From NCBI RefSeq assembly GCF_041146395.1, contig NC_091006.1, positions 9,182,001-9,246,000 on the forward strand: a stretch of 64,000 bases of DNA, in the 5' to 3' direction. Under the pieces are notes generated by a model. The model did no database searches and was not told where the DNA came from. It saw only the letters and a list, made by a program, of their open reading frames with translations. The position numbers and the translations under genes were made by a program. Positions 40,541 through 54,029 of this stretch are shown here, one piece after another. This DNA is from Eulemur rufifrons (Eukaryota; Chordata; Mammalia; Primates; Lemuridae). Each line of letters opens with the position of its first letter. Positions within the stretch are counted from its first letter, which is position 1.

Positions 40541-41180
40541 TGTCAAAGTGAAAGAAAATATGTAGAGACAAATTTTAAATTTCAAATTTTATTTGGGAAG
40601 AAAAAGTTGTTATCTGGGGCATACACACAGACCGGGTGGTCTTTGGTATGATTGAAGAGCAAAGAGGAGGTTGGGGTTTTCACAAAAAGGAGAAACGTGG
40701 CCAGGCAAGGTGGCTCACGCCTGTAATCCTACCACTCTGGGAGGCTGAGGCAGGAGGATCGCTTGAGCTCAGGAGTTCGAGACCAGCCTGAGCAAGAGTG
40801 AGACCCGTCTCTACTAAAAATAGAAAAATTAGCCGGGCGTGGTGGCACGTGCCTGTATCCCAGCTACTGGGGGTGGGGAGGGCTGAGCCAGGAGGATCAC
40901 TTGAGCCCAGGAGTTGGAGGTTGCAGTGAGCTATCATGATGCCACTGTACTCTACCTGGGGTGACAGAGCAAGACTGCCTTGGGGGAAAAAACAGAGAAA
41001 TGTTATGTATTGTTTTTTTTGTAACATTCATTGGCACCAGTGAAGTTTTGGGGAGCCGGCAAGTTCTGACTGGTGAATGACAGCAATAGACAAAACCAGT
41101 CTTAGAGTCGCAGCAGGTTGTTTCGGAAGCCATGAGACAACACTGGCCTCAGGCTGCAGTGACCGTTTGGGCTGCCAGGC
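40541..41180 (-). mobile_element. truncated solo LTR of the same family as the 48-58 kb provirus, split by an Alu
   Basis: It begins TGTCAAAGTGAAAG (40541) and follows the provirus LTRs: 'gcatacacacagaccgggtg', 'gtctttggtatgattgaaga', and after the Alu 'attggcaccagtgaagtttt'. Similarity fades at about 41180, so the LTR's 5' end (minus sense) is missing. It lies in the same orientation as the provirus, about 250 bp upstream of the IRGC X-box. Confidence 0.85.
40698..41012 (+). mobile_element. Alu inside the truncated LTR
   Basis: GTGGCCAGGCAAGGTGGCTC to a short A-rich end 'gggggaaaaaacagagaaat'. An AGAAAYGT duplication is visible on both sides. Confidence 0.88.
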
Positions 41181-41362
41181 TGGCAGAGAAATTGGGACTT
41201 TGTCCCTGAGTGATGAGACCATGGAGGGCTTTGAACAAGTCTCAGTGCTAGAAAAACCCCCTCTGGGGCCCTTAAGGGGGACTGAGGACCCAGCATGACT
41301 GGGTGGTGGCCCCATGAGTGGCTGGGGGTTGGGGTCCCTGCCCCACCTTGGGGCCCCACCCT

Positions 41363-41449
41363 TGACATCACTGTCACATTATTGCACGCAGGCTGGCCGG
41401 CCAATAAGCTGCTGCTTGCTGTTACTGTGTGTCCTAGCAACAGGGTCTG
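41363..41449 (+). promoter_or_regulatory. IRGC promoter: CRE-like site, CCAAT box, RFX X-box
   Basis: TGACATCA at 41363-41370 differs from the CREB/CREM site by one base. CCAAT is at 41401-41405. GTGTCCTAGCAAC at 41429-41441 fits the RFX X-box pattern (two half-sites with a 1-bp spacer). RFX2 and CREM drive many spermatid genes, and IRGC is known as a testis-expressed IRG, so this set is functionally plausible. No TATA box was seen. Confidence 0.7.
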
Positions 41450-41522
41450 ACCTTCCACTAACAGGGGAGGAGACCCCGCCAGTGGGGAGAGTGTGAGGGG
41501 AGAGGGACAGCCTGCAGGGCAG
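41450..41522 (+). other. IRGC: IRGC 5' non-coding exon (start approximate)
   Basis: The sequence ending CTGCAGGGCAG is followed by a strong GTGAGT donor at 41523. The only matching acceptor before the coding exon is CCTCCACAG at 42861-42869. The 5' edge is inferred from the X-box position. Confidence 0.55.
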
Positions 41523-42869
41523 GTGAGTCCCCCAGGACACGGCTCTCCCGCTGGGCCCCCGGTGGGTGGCCGTGGGGCCTTCCCGTGCCAGTCCCAACTC
41601 CCTCGGCCCTCATTCTAGCCACTCACGTGCCTGCCCCTGGGGACCTGTCCCGGGCTCCCCGTTTCCCCTCCCCAGGCCATACCAGGATGGGCTAAGGAGA
41701 GGGCACAGGGGAGTGGGGACAGCATGAGGGAAATGCTCCGACCCGGAACAGGAGGAGCAGATCTGGTGGGAACAATGTGATAAGGACACATTTCTATGGG
41801 GGAGGGGAGCAAAGAGTGGGGGGAGGGCAGGTCCGGGAGGGACAGGGGAGGCCAAGGGGACAGGAGGGGAGGCTGAGACACATGGCTGAAGAGAGAGCCA
41901 GTGGGGACAGGGTTCGGGTCCTGGCTGTGCCTCTGGGTGGGAGACATCATTGTCTTGTGTGAGCCTCAGTCTCTCTGTCCCTGTCAGCTGGGGACAGTGA
42001 TCAGACAGGAGCATCTCTCCCAGGGCTCTCTGAGGAGTCTTAGTCAGTAAACGTATTTTACAGGCAAGGGGCCAGCAGGGGGTGGGAGTGGGAATGGGAG
42101 ACAGTGCCCCGGGGGCTCCCAGGCTCGCAGGAAGGGATCTGAGAGACCATCAGACGGGGTGCTCTGGAAGACGGAAGGGGAAACTGAGGCTGGGAGGCAG
42201 AGCGTGGGGGACTCGCCCACATCACTCAGCAGGCGTGGGGTGGAGCCAGGATTCGATCCCGGGTGGTCTGGCTGCAGGTCTGGGCCCCCCCCCGCCCCCC
42301 ACCGCTCTCCGCTGTGCCCACACCCACAGCCGCTCCCTTCCATCGGGCCTGTGCCTGGGCCTGGAGCTGCGCTTAAGCCCTGTTCTGGCTGCGTGGCTGG
42401 CAGGGCCCAGTACGAAATGAAAACGTGGGGCCCCTGGTTCAGATACTAGGGAGAATTTCCGTGAGCGTCAGCACAGTGTTAGACCAGGCACCGGGCCCTT
42501 CTCAGCACAGGGCCCTACAGGGCACAGGCGCACCCCTAAAACCGGCCCCACTCCCGGGTCACCCCGCGGACTCCCGACTGCCTCAAGAGGCAGCTTGGTC
42601 TTCATGCCCATTCCCCAGAGAAGCAAACAGGCACAGAGAGGTGCTTCATTTGGCCTCAGGTCACACAGCATGTCAGTGGCAGAGATGGGTTGTGGACCCG
42701 GGCCTGTGAGACCCCAAAGTCCCCTAACTCGTGCCAAAACTGTACCCCTGGTGTTTGAGGAAGAGAGAGCTGTGGGGTTTCCAGAGGGGACTTCCTTCAC
42801 ATCCTCGGTGTCTCTCCCTGCCCCATGCCAAGGCCCACGAGGCGAGAACGGCTTCCTTCTCCTCCACAG
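41523..42869 (+). other. IRGC intron 1
   Basis: 1.35 kb with GT/AG ends. It contains purine-rich sequence (41790-41880) and MIR-like blocks (about 41920-42050, 42170-42290 and 42600-42700). No exon was recognised. Confidence 0.65.
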
Positions 42870-42935
42870 ACGCTGAGGATCACGCGTCCCGTGACTCTCC
42901 CCTGTCCCCCGCCACCCTCTGAACCACTGGTCACC

Positions 42936-44327
42936 ATGGCTACTTCGAAGTTGCCGTCGGTGCCTAGGGAGGAGGAGACCACCATCCTTATGGCCAAGGA
43001 AGAGCTGGAGGCCCTTCGCACGGCCTTTGAGTCGGGCGACATCCCCCAGGCCGCCTCTCGCCTGCGGGAGCTGCTGGCCTCCTCCGAGAGCACCGGCCTG
43101 GAGGTAGGTGTCACCGGCGAGTCGGGCGCCGGCAAGTCGTCCCTCATCAACGCCCTGCGTGGCCTGGGGGCCGAGGACCCCGGTGCGGCTCTCACTGGCG
43201 TCGTGGAGACCACAATGCAGCCCTCGCCCTACCCGCACCCGCAGTTTCCTGACGTGACCCTGTGGGACCTGCCGGGGGCCGGCTCTCCGGGCTGCCCGGC
43301 TGAAAAGTACCTGAAGCAGGTGGACTTTAGCCGCTATGACTTCTTCCTGCTGGTGTCCCCGCGCCGATGCGGGGCCGTCGAGAGCCGCCTGGCCTCGGAG
43401 ATCCTGCGCCAGGGCAAGAAGTTCTACTTTGTGCGCACCAAGGTGGACGAGGACCTGGCGGCCACGCGGACCCAGCGGCCCTCGGGCTACAGCGAGCTCA
43501 CCGTCCTGCAGGAGATCCGAGACCACTGTGCAGAGCGGCTGCGGGCGGCTGGCGTGGCCGACCCCCGCATCTTCCTCGTGTCCAACCTCCTGCCCACCCG
43601 CTACGACTTTCCCTTGCTCGTGTCCACCTGGGAGCACGACCTGCCCGCCCACCGGCGCCACGCGGGCCTGCTGTCGCTGCCTGACATCTCGCTGGAGGCC
43701 CTGCAGAAGAAGAAGGACATGCTCCAGGAGCAAGTGCTCAAGACGGCCCTGGTGTCCGGCGTCATCCAGGCCCTGCCTGTGCCCGGGCTGGCGGCAGCCT
43801 ACGATGACGCCCTGCTGGTCCGGTCGCTGCGCGGCTACCACCGCAGCTTCGGCCTGGACGATGACTCGCTGGCCAAGCTGGCCGAGCAGGTGGGCAAACA
43901 GGCAGGCGACCTGCGCTCGGTCATCCGCTCCCCACTGGCCAACGAGGTCTCGCCTGAGACCGTCCTGCGGCTCTACTCGCAGTCGTCCTACGGCGCCATG
44001 CGGGTGGCCCGTGCCTTTGAGAAAGGCATCCCTGTGTTTGGCACGCTGGTGGCTGGTGGCATCAGCTTCGGCACCGTCTACACCATGCTCCAGGGCTGCC
44101 TCAATGAGATGGCCGAGGACGCCCAGCGCGTCCGCATCAAGGCCCTGGAGGAGGACGAGTCCCAGACAGATGTCACCTTGGAGGCTGCTGGTGACAATGG
44201 GGTGGAAAAACGGGGGTCTGGGGAGGGAGGCAGCGAGGAAGCCCCAGTGTCAGTCCGCAGGAAGCTCGGCCTCCTCCTCAAGTACATTCTCGAAAGCTGG
44301 AAGAAGCGAGACTTAGAAGAGAAATAA
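42936..44327 (+). CDS. IRGC: IRGC, immunity-related GTPase family cinema protein (463 aa)
   Basis: IRGC is a p47-type immunity-related GTPase that, unlike the interferon-inducible IRGs, is expressed in testis and linked to sperm function. The whole ORF lies in one exon beginning at 42870 (acceptor CTCCTCCACAG). The ATG at 42936 is the first in that exon and has a strong CACCATGG context. The protein starts MATSKLPSVPREEETT. It carries the P-loop GESGAGKSS (61-69, the GKS class), the G3 region DLPGAG (111-116) and the G4 TKVD (168-171). C-terminal helices follow, with a hydrophobic part at about GIPVFGTLVAGGISFGT. The length equals the human protein I recall. Codon third positions are very GC-rich, which creates long shadow ORFs in other frames. 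No defects are seen. Confidence 0.98.
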   Translation: MATSKLPSVPREEETTILMAKEELEALRTAFESGDIPQAASRLRELLASSESTGLEVGVTGESGAGKSSLINALRGLGAEDPGAALTGVVETTMQPSPYPHPQFPDVTLWDLPGAGSPGCPAEKYLKQVDFSRYDFFLLVSPRRCGAVESRLASEILRQGKKFYFVRTKVDEDLAATRTQRPSGYSELTVLQEIRDHCAERLRAAGVADPRIFLVSNLLPTRYDFPLLVSTWEHDLPAHRRHAGLLSLPDISLEALQKKKDMLQEQVLKTALVSGVIQALPVPGLAAAYDDALLVRSLRGYHRSFGLDDDSLAKLAEQVGKQAGDLRSVIRSPLANEVSPETVLRLYSQSSYGAMRVARAFEKGIPVFGTLVAGGISFGTVYTMLQGCLNEMAEDAQRVRIKALEEDESQTDVTLEAAGDNGVEKRGSGEGGSEEAPVSVRRKLGLLLKYILESWKKRDLEEK

Positions 44328-44328
44328 A
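44323..44328 (+). terminator. IRGC: IRGC polyadenylation signal overlapping the stop codon
   Basis: AATAAA at 44323-44328 contains the stop codon TAA (44325-44327). If used, cleavage would follow within about 10-30 nt, giving an almost absent 3'UTR. No other AATAAA is seen in the next several hundred bases. Confidence 0.6.
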
Positions 44329-44339
44329 AGTGCAGCCCT

Positions 44340-47300
44340 CACCCCTTGCCTCACCCACAAACCAAGCCTTAACTAAATCAATCAACTAAACAGAAAAGAC
44401 TGGTGTGGTGACGATGAGAGCCGTTGCTGAGGGGCAGGGGTGTGGAGGGGATGGGGTGAGTGGCCAGAGCTTGTGGTCTGTGCCTTGCAGGGGGAGGGGC
44501 ATCGTGGGGAGGGATGGGGGAGGTGGGGACCGAGTCCACGAGGGGCGTACCGAACGGGGATAGGAATGACCTAGGGGAAGGTTCCAGCTGTGGACGGTGG
44601 GCCAGGGCTCCTTGGTGGTGTCTGTCTCCCTGGGCCCCAGCTGGCCAAGGGGGACTTGTGTGGCGGCAGGACAGCAGGCCGAGACAGGAGCCAACCATCG
44701 AGCTAGGTGGCTGAGTGGCGATTGGGTCCTACCAAGGTACTTTACTTTCAATCTCATGTCCCTTTCTGAGAACCCTGTGTCCCAAAGGGCAGCCAGTCAG
44801 TGCCCAGAACGGACACAATGGTGCCTAGCAACTGGCTAAACTGGTGGGGCCCAGCGGGTGTCCTGGGCCCCCCCCCCCCACTGCCTGCAAGAGATGGCAG
44901 GTAGGGGTGGGGGAAGGGCAGGCCAGGTGGCCGCGGGGCTCATCGCCATGTGGAGCTTGGAGGAGACAGAGTGACAGTGGAGGGGACAGAGCGAGCGGAT
45001 GGTTTCCATGAGCACAGAGGAGAAAAGAGGCAGAGGGCGCAGCTTGGTGGCCCAAGATGGGTCTCATCCCGGGGTCCCAGGACGGCAGCGGTGTCTAAGT
45101 GTGAGTGCACGTGCGTGGGAGGTTCCCGGTGCGTCTGCGACTGGGAGGAATCTTGGTAAGTCTCTGTGATGTTGATGCGGTGGCTCTAAGACGGTGAGGT
45201 GTTTGCTGAGTCTGGGGTCACCTGTCTCCAGGGGGGACCCTGGGGGGTGTGAATACCGGGACCCTGCTGAGAGTGGGGCGACTGCGTGGTGAGGCTTCTG
45301 AAAGCTGCACCTGGCTGAGCGACAGAGGGTACGTGCCACACAGGGGCTGAGGGTCTCTGTGTCTGGCCCAAGCATCCCTGGGAGACCGAACTTCCACGCA
45401 CCAAGTAGGTGCCTCACTCTGTGCTCGGCGCAGAACGACACCCTCATACCTGTCTGCGTCTCAGCTCCCACCTTCTGAGTCGAGGGTCCCACGTGCTTAA
45501 AAAATTAAAGAACTAATAGACTGGGGGGTGTTGGGCAGGTCAGGACAAGCGTTGCCCACGGGCTTCTGTGGACTCAGACAGGGCTCAGGGAAGAGGGGGT
45601 TTCTGGGTTGGCGCCCCCATTACGGGGGCAGGGCTGGTGCTGGGAGCCAGTGGGACCACCTTGTGTCCTGAAGAAAGACACTGCCACGAGGCAGAGGAGC
45701 TGGGAGGGCAGGAGCTCCCCCGAGGCTTGGGCGGCAGCCAGGAGGGAAGCTGATTCACCGGCCAACGTGGCCGGCTGGGCCAAGGGCCCAGGAACCTTTA
45801 AAGTGGATGGAGAAGATCCTTCCTCCCGAGCGCAGATCCTGGGGCGGTACAAGCGTGGCAGTGCGAGATGAGAGCCCACATCCACGGCTCCAGGAACTCG
45901 GGCGGGGTTTGGAGCAACTGGCCAGGGACCGAGGGTGGCGGGGGCGATTCAGGGTCTGGCACATGGGAGGCTCCTTTTTCAGCCACAGCAGCCGGGGGAG
46001 TAGCAATGGGACCTGGGCCTGCCTTTGGAGAGTGCCCTGGATGCCTGGCTGGGGTCGAGGGGAAGCCCCTGCTGTCTTAGGGGAAAACAGGACCTGGGAG
46101 CTGAGTCCCCTCCCAGCCTTTGCCGCCTCTGCCACGTGGGGTGAGGGGTGAGGACGAAGGCTGGGGTCCAGCGCCCAGCCTGGGTGCTTACATCTTGGGG
46201 ATACCTTCCAAGGTCCACAAAGATCACAAGGCAGCTTTGGAAGCTGCTGCGTACGAGGCGAGTGGCAGAGGGGGACTGCGGTGCAACGGGTTGGCCTCAC
46301 CCCTAGGTGCTCACATCTGCTCCGTGCAGATTTTTCCAGAATCTGGTGATGGTTCTAGCTTCCTCTGGGGGCCTCACGTTACCCCTGACTCTAGGAAACA
46401 GTTCCGGACAAAGAGGGGTCATCCTCACCCGGCGGACTGAGGGGGCGCCGATGCCCTTTGTGCAGGGCTCTGTGCCGTGCAAAAGAGCCCCTCTTCCTGG
46501 GAGGTCTCTCCACCGCCTCTGCCCGGACCACTTGGGGTTCACATGGGCCTTTCTGCACCAGCGGGGGTGCGGGGACTGGGGTAAGGAAATCCCCAGATGC
46601 TCAAGACAGAAGGTCCTTTCCAAGTCCAGGCTCCAAACCAGCCCACGTCCCTGCACCCTGTGACACCATCCTACACACAGGATTCCCAGGCCCCGCTGGG
46701 GCTGGGATGGAAAGGCCAGGAATGAATATCACATGCTCTCGACACTGGTCTGAGAGCGTCCTGTCCCTTCTGCCTCCATCTCTCCTCCGTGCCCCGGCCC
46801 CATCCTGACAACCTCCCCCATTACAGCCCTCTCCTCCCAGTTCCTGCCCCACCCTCCTGCCTCGTTTCCCAGGCTCCAGTCGTGTTCCCAAACAGGCCAC
46901 AGAAGGACATTTCTAATGTCCCTCGCTTCCCTGCTCAAAACTTCCGTGGCTACCCTCAAAGACCCAGCTGCTCACCCTGATGTCACCGGCCCTTTCCAAG
47001 CCAGCCTCTGCCTACACCCCACCAACAGTAAAACCCCGAGTCTTCCTATGACAGCAGAGCTGGGAGGGCTCTGAGGAGTCACCTCTCCATTTCACAGGTG
47101 GGGAAACTCCCCTCCATCCTATCCTGCCCTTTCGGAAGGCGGGAAATCCAGGCTGCAATGGGAATGTGACCTGGCAAGTCCCTGGCATGTCTGGGACCAG
47201 AGGTTGTCGTGCAATCCCTGGGATGTCTGTGCTGGCTGTCCTGGTCCATTGTACCAGCAAGGACACCAGGGCCCAGGGGCAGGACAGGGTTTGCCTAGGT

Positions 47301-48178
47301 ATGCCCTGCAGTTCCTGAGCAGACGCAGGTACTCAGAAGCCAGCAGGGAGGGGGCAGTATCTCCACAGGTGCACCAGCCCCTTGGGCCTCCCTTCTCCCA
47401 GGTCTGGGACTGCAGCACCCAAAGAAGTCTTGGCGTATGTGGGTGCTCGTTTGTGCAATGATCAGGGGGTTTTGTGTGGCAAGAGGATCTGAGGAGCAGG
47501 TCTGCGTCCTAACTCTGGGGCAGGCTGAAAGACACTTAGCGAGTGATTTTCCTACGCTGTAAAGAGGGCACTTCAGGAAATTATGCATGTGGTTAGAACA
47601 GTGTCTGGCCCAGAGTAAATGTTGTTATTATCAGTGATGATGAAGGTTCTAGTTCTTAATCACTGCCCTGGATTGTTGATCCACAGTGCCTGGTGCGTGT
47701 TAAGTACCAAGAAATGTAATTTAAGAGTTTGAACTCTAGGACGAGAAGACCTCAGTCCCATTCCTAACACCCCTGCCCTAGCTGGTAGCCTTGGGCAAGT
47801 TAATCATCCTCTCAGCACCAAATATAAATAGTAAGAAAATCTTTTCCAGGCTGTTATGAGCCAGGAATAGCTCACAGTGATGAATAGATGTTAACTAAAA
47901 TAAAGCACTTAACCTGGCGTATTGTTACACCCTCAGTACTGTTAGTAGTGATGCCTCAGACACAATCACGGCTCACTGAAGCCTTGAACTCCTGGCCTCA
48001 AGTGATCCTCCCACCTCAGCCTTCTGAGTCAATGACATTACAGGTGCAAGCCACCATGCCTGGCTGTCATGGTTACTTTTTAATTTGGTCTGTCTCTTGA
48101 GAGCGGTCATAAGTGGTCATAAGCCAAGATAGCCACTCTCTAGGAGAGCTCTCAGCAGGGGAAAGTTAGGTGCAGGTG
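44340..48178. other. intergenic between IRGC and the provirus
   Basis: Mostly unique GC-rich sequence. L2/MIR-like blocks lie at about 46820-47130 ('tccctgctcaaaacttccgt') and 47500-47640. A partial minus Alu lies at about 47945-48066. A weak X-box-like GGTGCCTAGCAAC sits at about 44820-44832. No gene was recognised. Confidence 0.6.
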
Positions 48179-48632
48179 TGTCAAAATAACAATGTAGAGA
48201 TGGACCGCCGAATTTAACATCTTATTTGGGAAGAAAGAATTATAATTCAGGGCATACATGCAGACCAGATGGTCTTTGGTATGGCCCAAGAACAAAGACA
48301 AGGTTGTAGTTTTTATAAAAAAAGAGGCATGTTACATGTGATCCTGAGAGAAAGTTCACTGGTATTAGTCCAGCTCTGGGGAGCTGGCAAGCTCTGGCTG
48401 GTGGGTGACAGCCAGTGAGCAAAATTAGTCCCAGAGTCACATCAAGTTATCTCAGTAGCTACAGATAAAACTGGTTTCAGGTTACAGCAGGCAGTTTTAG
48501 CAGCCGGAATTGCCAAGGATTACATTCCTAGAGCAATGTTACGTACCCTAAGTGCCTTTCCTCCCTAGCCTCTCAACTCTGATTTCATTGGTTATGACAA
48601 GAATGACCCAATTCATACGGCCAACTTTCACA
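48179..48632 (-). repeat. 3' LTR of the provirus
   Basis: Minus sense begins TGTGAAAGTTGGCC (48632) and ends TTATTTTGACA (48179), with TG...CA ends. It pairs with 57804-58264. The preceding polypurine tract fixes this as the 3' copy. Confidence 0.93.
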
Positions 48633-48644
48633 TTTCCCCCTTTT
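48633..48644 (-). other. ERV polypurine tract
   Basis: AAAAGGGGGAAA on the minus strand directly abuts the 3' LTR start, the plus-strand priming site of retroviruses. Confidence 0.85.
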
Positions 48645-48827
48645 GATCAAGGCCTTTCTCTGAGAGCATTGCTGAGCAACCATTTTGCAGTTAGGCTTAA
48701 CTGCTCCTTGGGGCCGGGATAGACCTGGACTGGCTGTCTCTGTCCCACATCGGGGGAAAGTATAGGGGTCTATGTCAGGGTCCTGGGCCACATCTGAGTA
48801 ACAAAGAGGCCAGGAGGAAAAATTTCG

Positions 48828-50512
<1,685 letters not shown>

Positions 50513-50735
50513 CTTGGGATACTAGTCTAACACAGATGTAGTCTGCTTTGTCTCTGGACGAGTTTTAGTTGTAAACCCCTGGTTGGGGTTCTGGTCCGGT
50601 CTGGAGTAAGAGTCTTTCTTAAATGAGAGATGTGGATCCAGGAGTCAATGCCCTTTAGTTTGGTGGCACAGGGATTAGGGAGAAGGACTTCATATGGACC
50701 TTTCCAGAAAGGCTGCGGAGATTTCTTTCTTTCTT

Positions 50736-51061
50736 TTTTTTTTTTTTGAGACAAGAGTCTCACTCTGTTGCCTGGGCTAGAGTGCCATGGCATCAGCCTA
50801 GCTCACAGCAACCTCAAACTCCTGGGCTCAAGTGATCCTCCTGCCTCAGCCTCCCAAGTAGCTGGGACTACAGGCATGCGCCACCATGCCCAGCTAATTT
50901 TTTCTATATATTTTTAGTTGTCCAGATAATTTCTTTCTATTTTAGTAGAGACGGGGTCTCGCTCTTGCTCAGGCTGGTCTCGAACTCCTGAGCTCAGACA
51001 ATCCACCTGCCTCAGCCTCCCAGGGTGCTAGGATTACACCCGTGAGCCACTGCACCAGGCC
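50736..51061 (-). mobile_element. Alu in ERV pol (first of a tandem pair)
   Basis: TTTTTTGAGACAAGAGTCTC to GAGCCACTGCACCAGGCCC, including the linker insert. Confidence 0.94.
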
Positions 51062-51089
51062 CTTTTATTTCTTTCTTTCTTTCTTTCTT

Positions 51090-51381
51090 TTTTTTTTTTT
51101 TTGAGACAGCGTCTTGTTCTGTTGCCCAGGCTGGAGTGCAATGGCATGATCACAGCGCACTGCAACCTCCAACTCCCAGGCTCAAGCCGATCCTCCCGTC
51201 TCAGCCTCCCAAGTGGCTGGGACTATAGGTGTGCCACCATGCCCGGCTAATTTTTCTATTTTTTTGTAGAGACGAGGTCTCCCTATGTTGCCCAGGGTGG
51301 TCTTGAACTCCTGGGCTCAGCAATCCTTCCACCGCAGCCTCCCCGAATGCTGGGATTTAAGGTGTGAACCACTGCACCTGG
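51090..51381 (-). mobile_element. second Alu in ERV pol, older type without the linker insert
   Basis: TTTTTTGAGACAGCGTCTTG to CCACTGCACCTGGCC, preceded by (CTTT)n. It lacks the strepsirrhine linker insert, so it is an older subfamily than its neighbour. Confidence 0.92.
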
Positions 51382-53093
51382 CCCCCTGGAAAGAATTCTT
51401 ATGTAGGTGTCTTTTCCAGTGGACAAAGTCACCAGGCTGCAGATTGTGGTGTTTTAGATCTTTGTCTCCTGGGAGCATGCTGTGGAAAGATTTTTCTACC
51501 AAAGTGTGATTTTTATTCATTGCTTTATTAAAGCCCTTATGATATTGGAGTATGTCTCCTTATATCAACTGAGCGTCAAGAGCAGAGGGAGCCAAGTGCA
51601 CGGGACAGCCTGTGACTATTTCAAAAGGTGTAAGTTTACGAGCTCCGAAGGGAATGGCCCTTAGATTTAATAACACAAAGGAAGAACTTTAGGTCAAGGA
51701 AGGTGTAGAGTTTCCATAAATTTTGCCAACTGTTTTTTTTTTTTATAGTTTCATTTGTTCATTCTATTAATACTTAAGCCAGAAGACTGGGGATGGAAAT
51801 GCTATGAAATTGGCCAAACTGAACATACTTGTTTTATTGCATGGCCAGTAAAATCGGTTCCCTGATCACCGTGCAGTGCAAGAGGTGTTCCTCAGGTGGG
51901 AATAATTTATCTTGGCCACAGCTGAGGCAGTGGCTTATCTACAGAGAAAAGCCTCTACCCACTAGAACACGCAAACCGTACTAGTACCTATGTATACCCA
52001 TGGGAAGGGGGTAGTTAGATGAAATCCACTTGCCAAACCTTGAAAGGCACATCAGATAAATTAAAATGTCCAGGATCAGTATGTACAGGTTTTCCTGGAT
52101 TAAATTTAGGGCAGGTGGTGCAAGCCACTAAGGCATTTTTTTTTTTTTTGCAGCTTTTTAAAATGTCACCCCACCAATATTGTTTCATAAAAGAAATTAA
52201 TTCTTTAGTGGCTCAGTGAATCAAATTATGTACCGTAATTAACACTGAATTTGAGAGAACTGGTTTGTTATCAGGTCCAAACCACAGTTCTTTTTTTTTT
52301 TTTTTAATCATCAAACCAGCAGCCGGAATCGTTCCAAGTTTGTTTTTCGGCTTTTGGTGCCCAATTTTGCGCATCTTTGGCAATTATTTTTAGATCATCT
52401 TTTGAAGGCTCTTTTAGTGGGGCCACTACAGAGATATGATTAAATGGACCTTTAATAGCAGCATTTTTTCCAGCACGGTGTTTTCCTCTAGCTTCACGAC
52501 AGTCTAACCTTGGCTTTGATAATAGTGAAGGCAGCTGCTGGTAGCTGGGTGGCATCCAGTGAGTCATGTATATAGAATCCATTTTTAATTTGGAAGCGAG
52601 GAAACCCCTTTGCTTCCATAGCATTGCAAAATTATGAGCAACCCCGAAGGCATTCTCTGCTATCCATACATATATATTAGCAGATTTTCCTTTAATAAGG
52701 AGGCAAGCCCAAGTAAGAGCATTAAGTCCGGGCTATTGGGTGGAAGTAGCCTCAATGACTTCAAAGGAAGTGGTAACTGCATATCTTGCACAGGATCTAC
52801 CCTTGTCATTTATAAAATATGATTCATCTGTAAACCACGACAGCTCAGCATTATCTAGTGGAGTTTCTTGCAAGTCTTTTCAAGTGTTTGCAAGTCAGTG
52901 TCAAACAGTCATGGGGGTCTCTATGGAAGGAAGCAGTAAGAAGGTAGCAGGGTTGAGATGATTACATTGAGAGAGTTACGTGAGGAGTAGCTAGTAAAAG
53001 GCGTTTGTAAGATGTGAGACAACTGATGGAGACGTTGAATATCATGTGAATTTAGAAGAGCTTTAGGATCATAGGGAACAGAAATGGTTAATG

Positions 53094-53384
53094 GAGGCCA
53101 AGTGTGGTGGATCAGGCCTGGAATCCCATCACTTTGGAGGCTGAGGAGGTAGGATGGCTTGTGGCCAGTTCAGCCTGGGCAACACAGTGAGACCCTGTCT
53201 CTCTAAAAAAAAAAAAAAAAAAAAAATTAGCCAGGTGTGGCAGCACACACCTGTGGTCCTAGCTACTTGGGAGGCTAAGGCAGGAGGATTCCTTGAGCCC
53301 AGGAGTTTGAGGTTACAGTCAGGCATGATTGCACTGCTCTACTCCAGCCTGGATGACAGAGCAAGACCCTGTCTCTTAAAAAAA
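53094..53384 (+). mobile_element. old Alu in ERV pol
   Basis: GGAGGCCAAGTGTGGTGGAT to CTCTTAAAAAAAATGG, heavily mutated, with a long A run in the middle linker (53204-53224). Confidence 0.9.
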
Positions 53385-53660
53385 ATGGTTAAGGCAGATC
53401 ATGTGACAATTTCTTCAGTGGATTTAATTAATAGGGAAGTAGCTGGGATAGTCCTTAATCAAGGGGGTGACCCTTGAGCTACTGAATCTAGTTGCTGGCT
53501 TTAATACCCAATGGGGTGGTGATCTCCATGTTTCTGGGTTGGGACACCCAAGGCATTTACTTGCTGTTCATAAGCAAAAAGGAAGATAGGAAGTTGATAA
53601 TTGGGTATCCTAGGGCAGGGGTATTTAAAAGCCCTCCCTTGAATTTATTTTTATTTTTAT

Positions 53661-53992
<332 letters not shown>

Positions 53993-54029
53993 TCCTCCCT
54001 TGAATTTAATAAATGAAGTATCTTCAGAT

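Larger units (their letters stand above)
50527..52624 (-). pseudogene. ERV RNase H / integrase remnants
   Basis: 52304-52624 corresponds to the RNase H-integrase linker region. About 50580-50720 encodes an integrase C-terminal GPYEV module (FWKGPYEVLL). Two Alus (50736-51061, 51090-51381) cut the region between them. Non-functional. Confidence 0.75.

Noticed and set aside
42468..43841. 457-codon open frame on the minus strand across IRGC
   Set aside because: It is a shadow of the GC-rich third positions of IRGC; composition is Gln/Gly/Arg/Val-biased, and no family is recognised.
43336..44316. 326-codon plus-strand open frame inside IRGC
   Set aside because: Out-of-frame shadow of IRGC, low-complexity Arg/Ser/Trp/Cys-rich, no conserved features.
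44820..44832. Second X-box-like sequence GGTGCCTAGCAAC downstream of IRGC
   Set aside because: The left half-site deviates at two positions and no transcript is evident; kept only as a weak resemblance.
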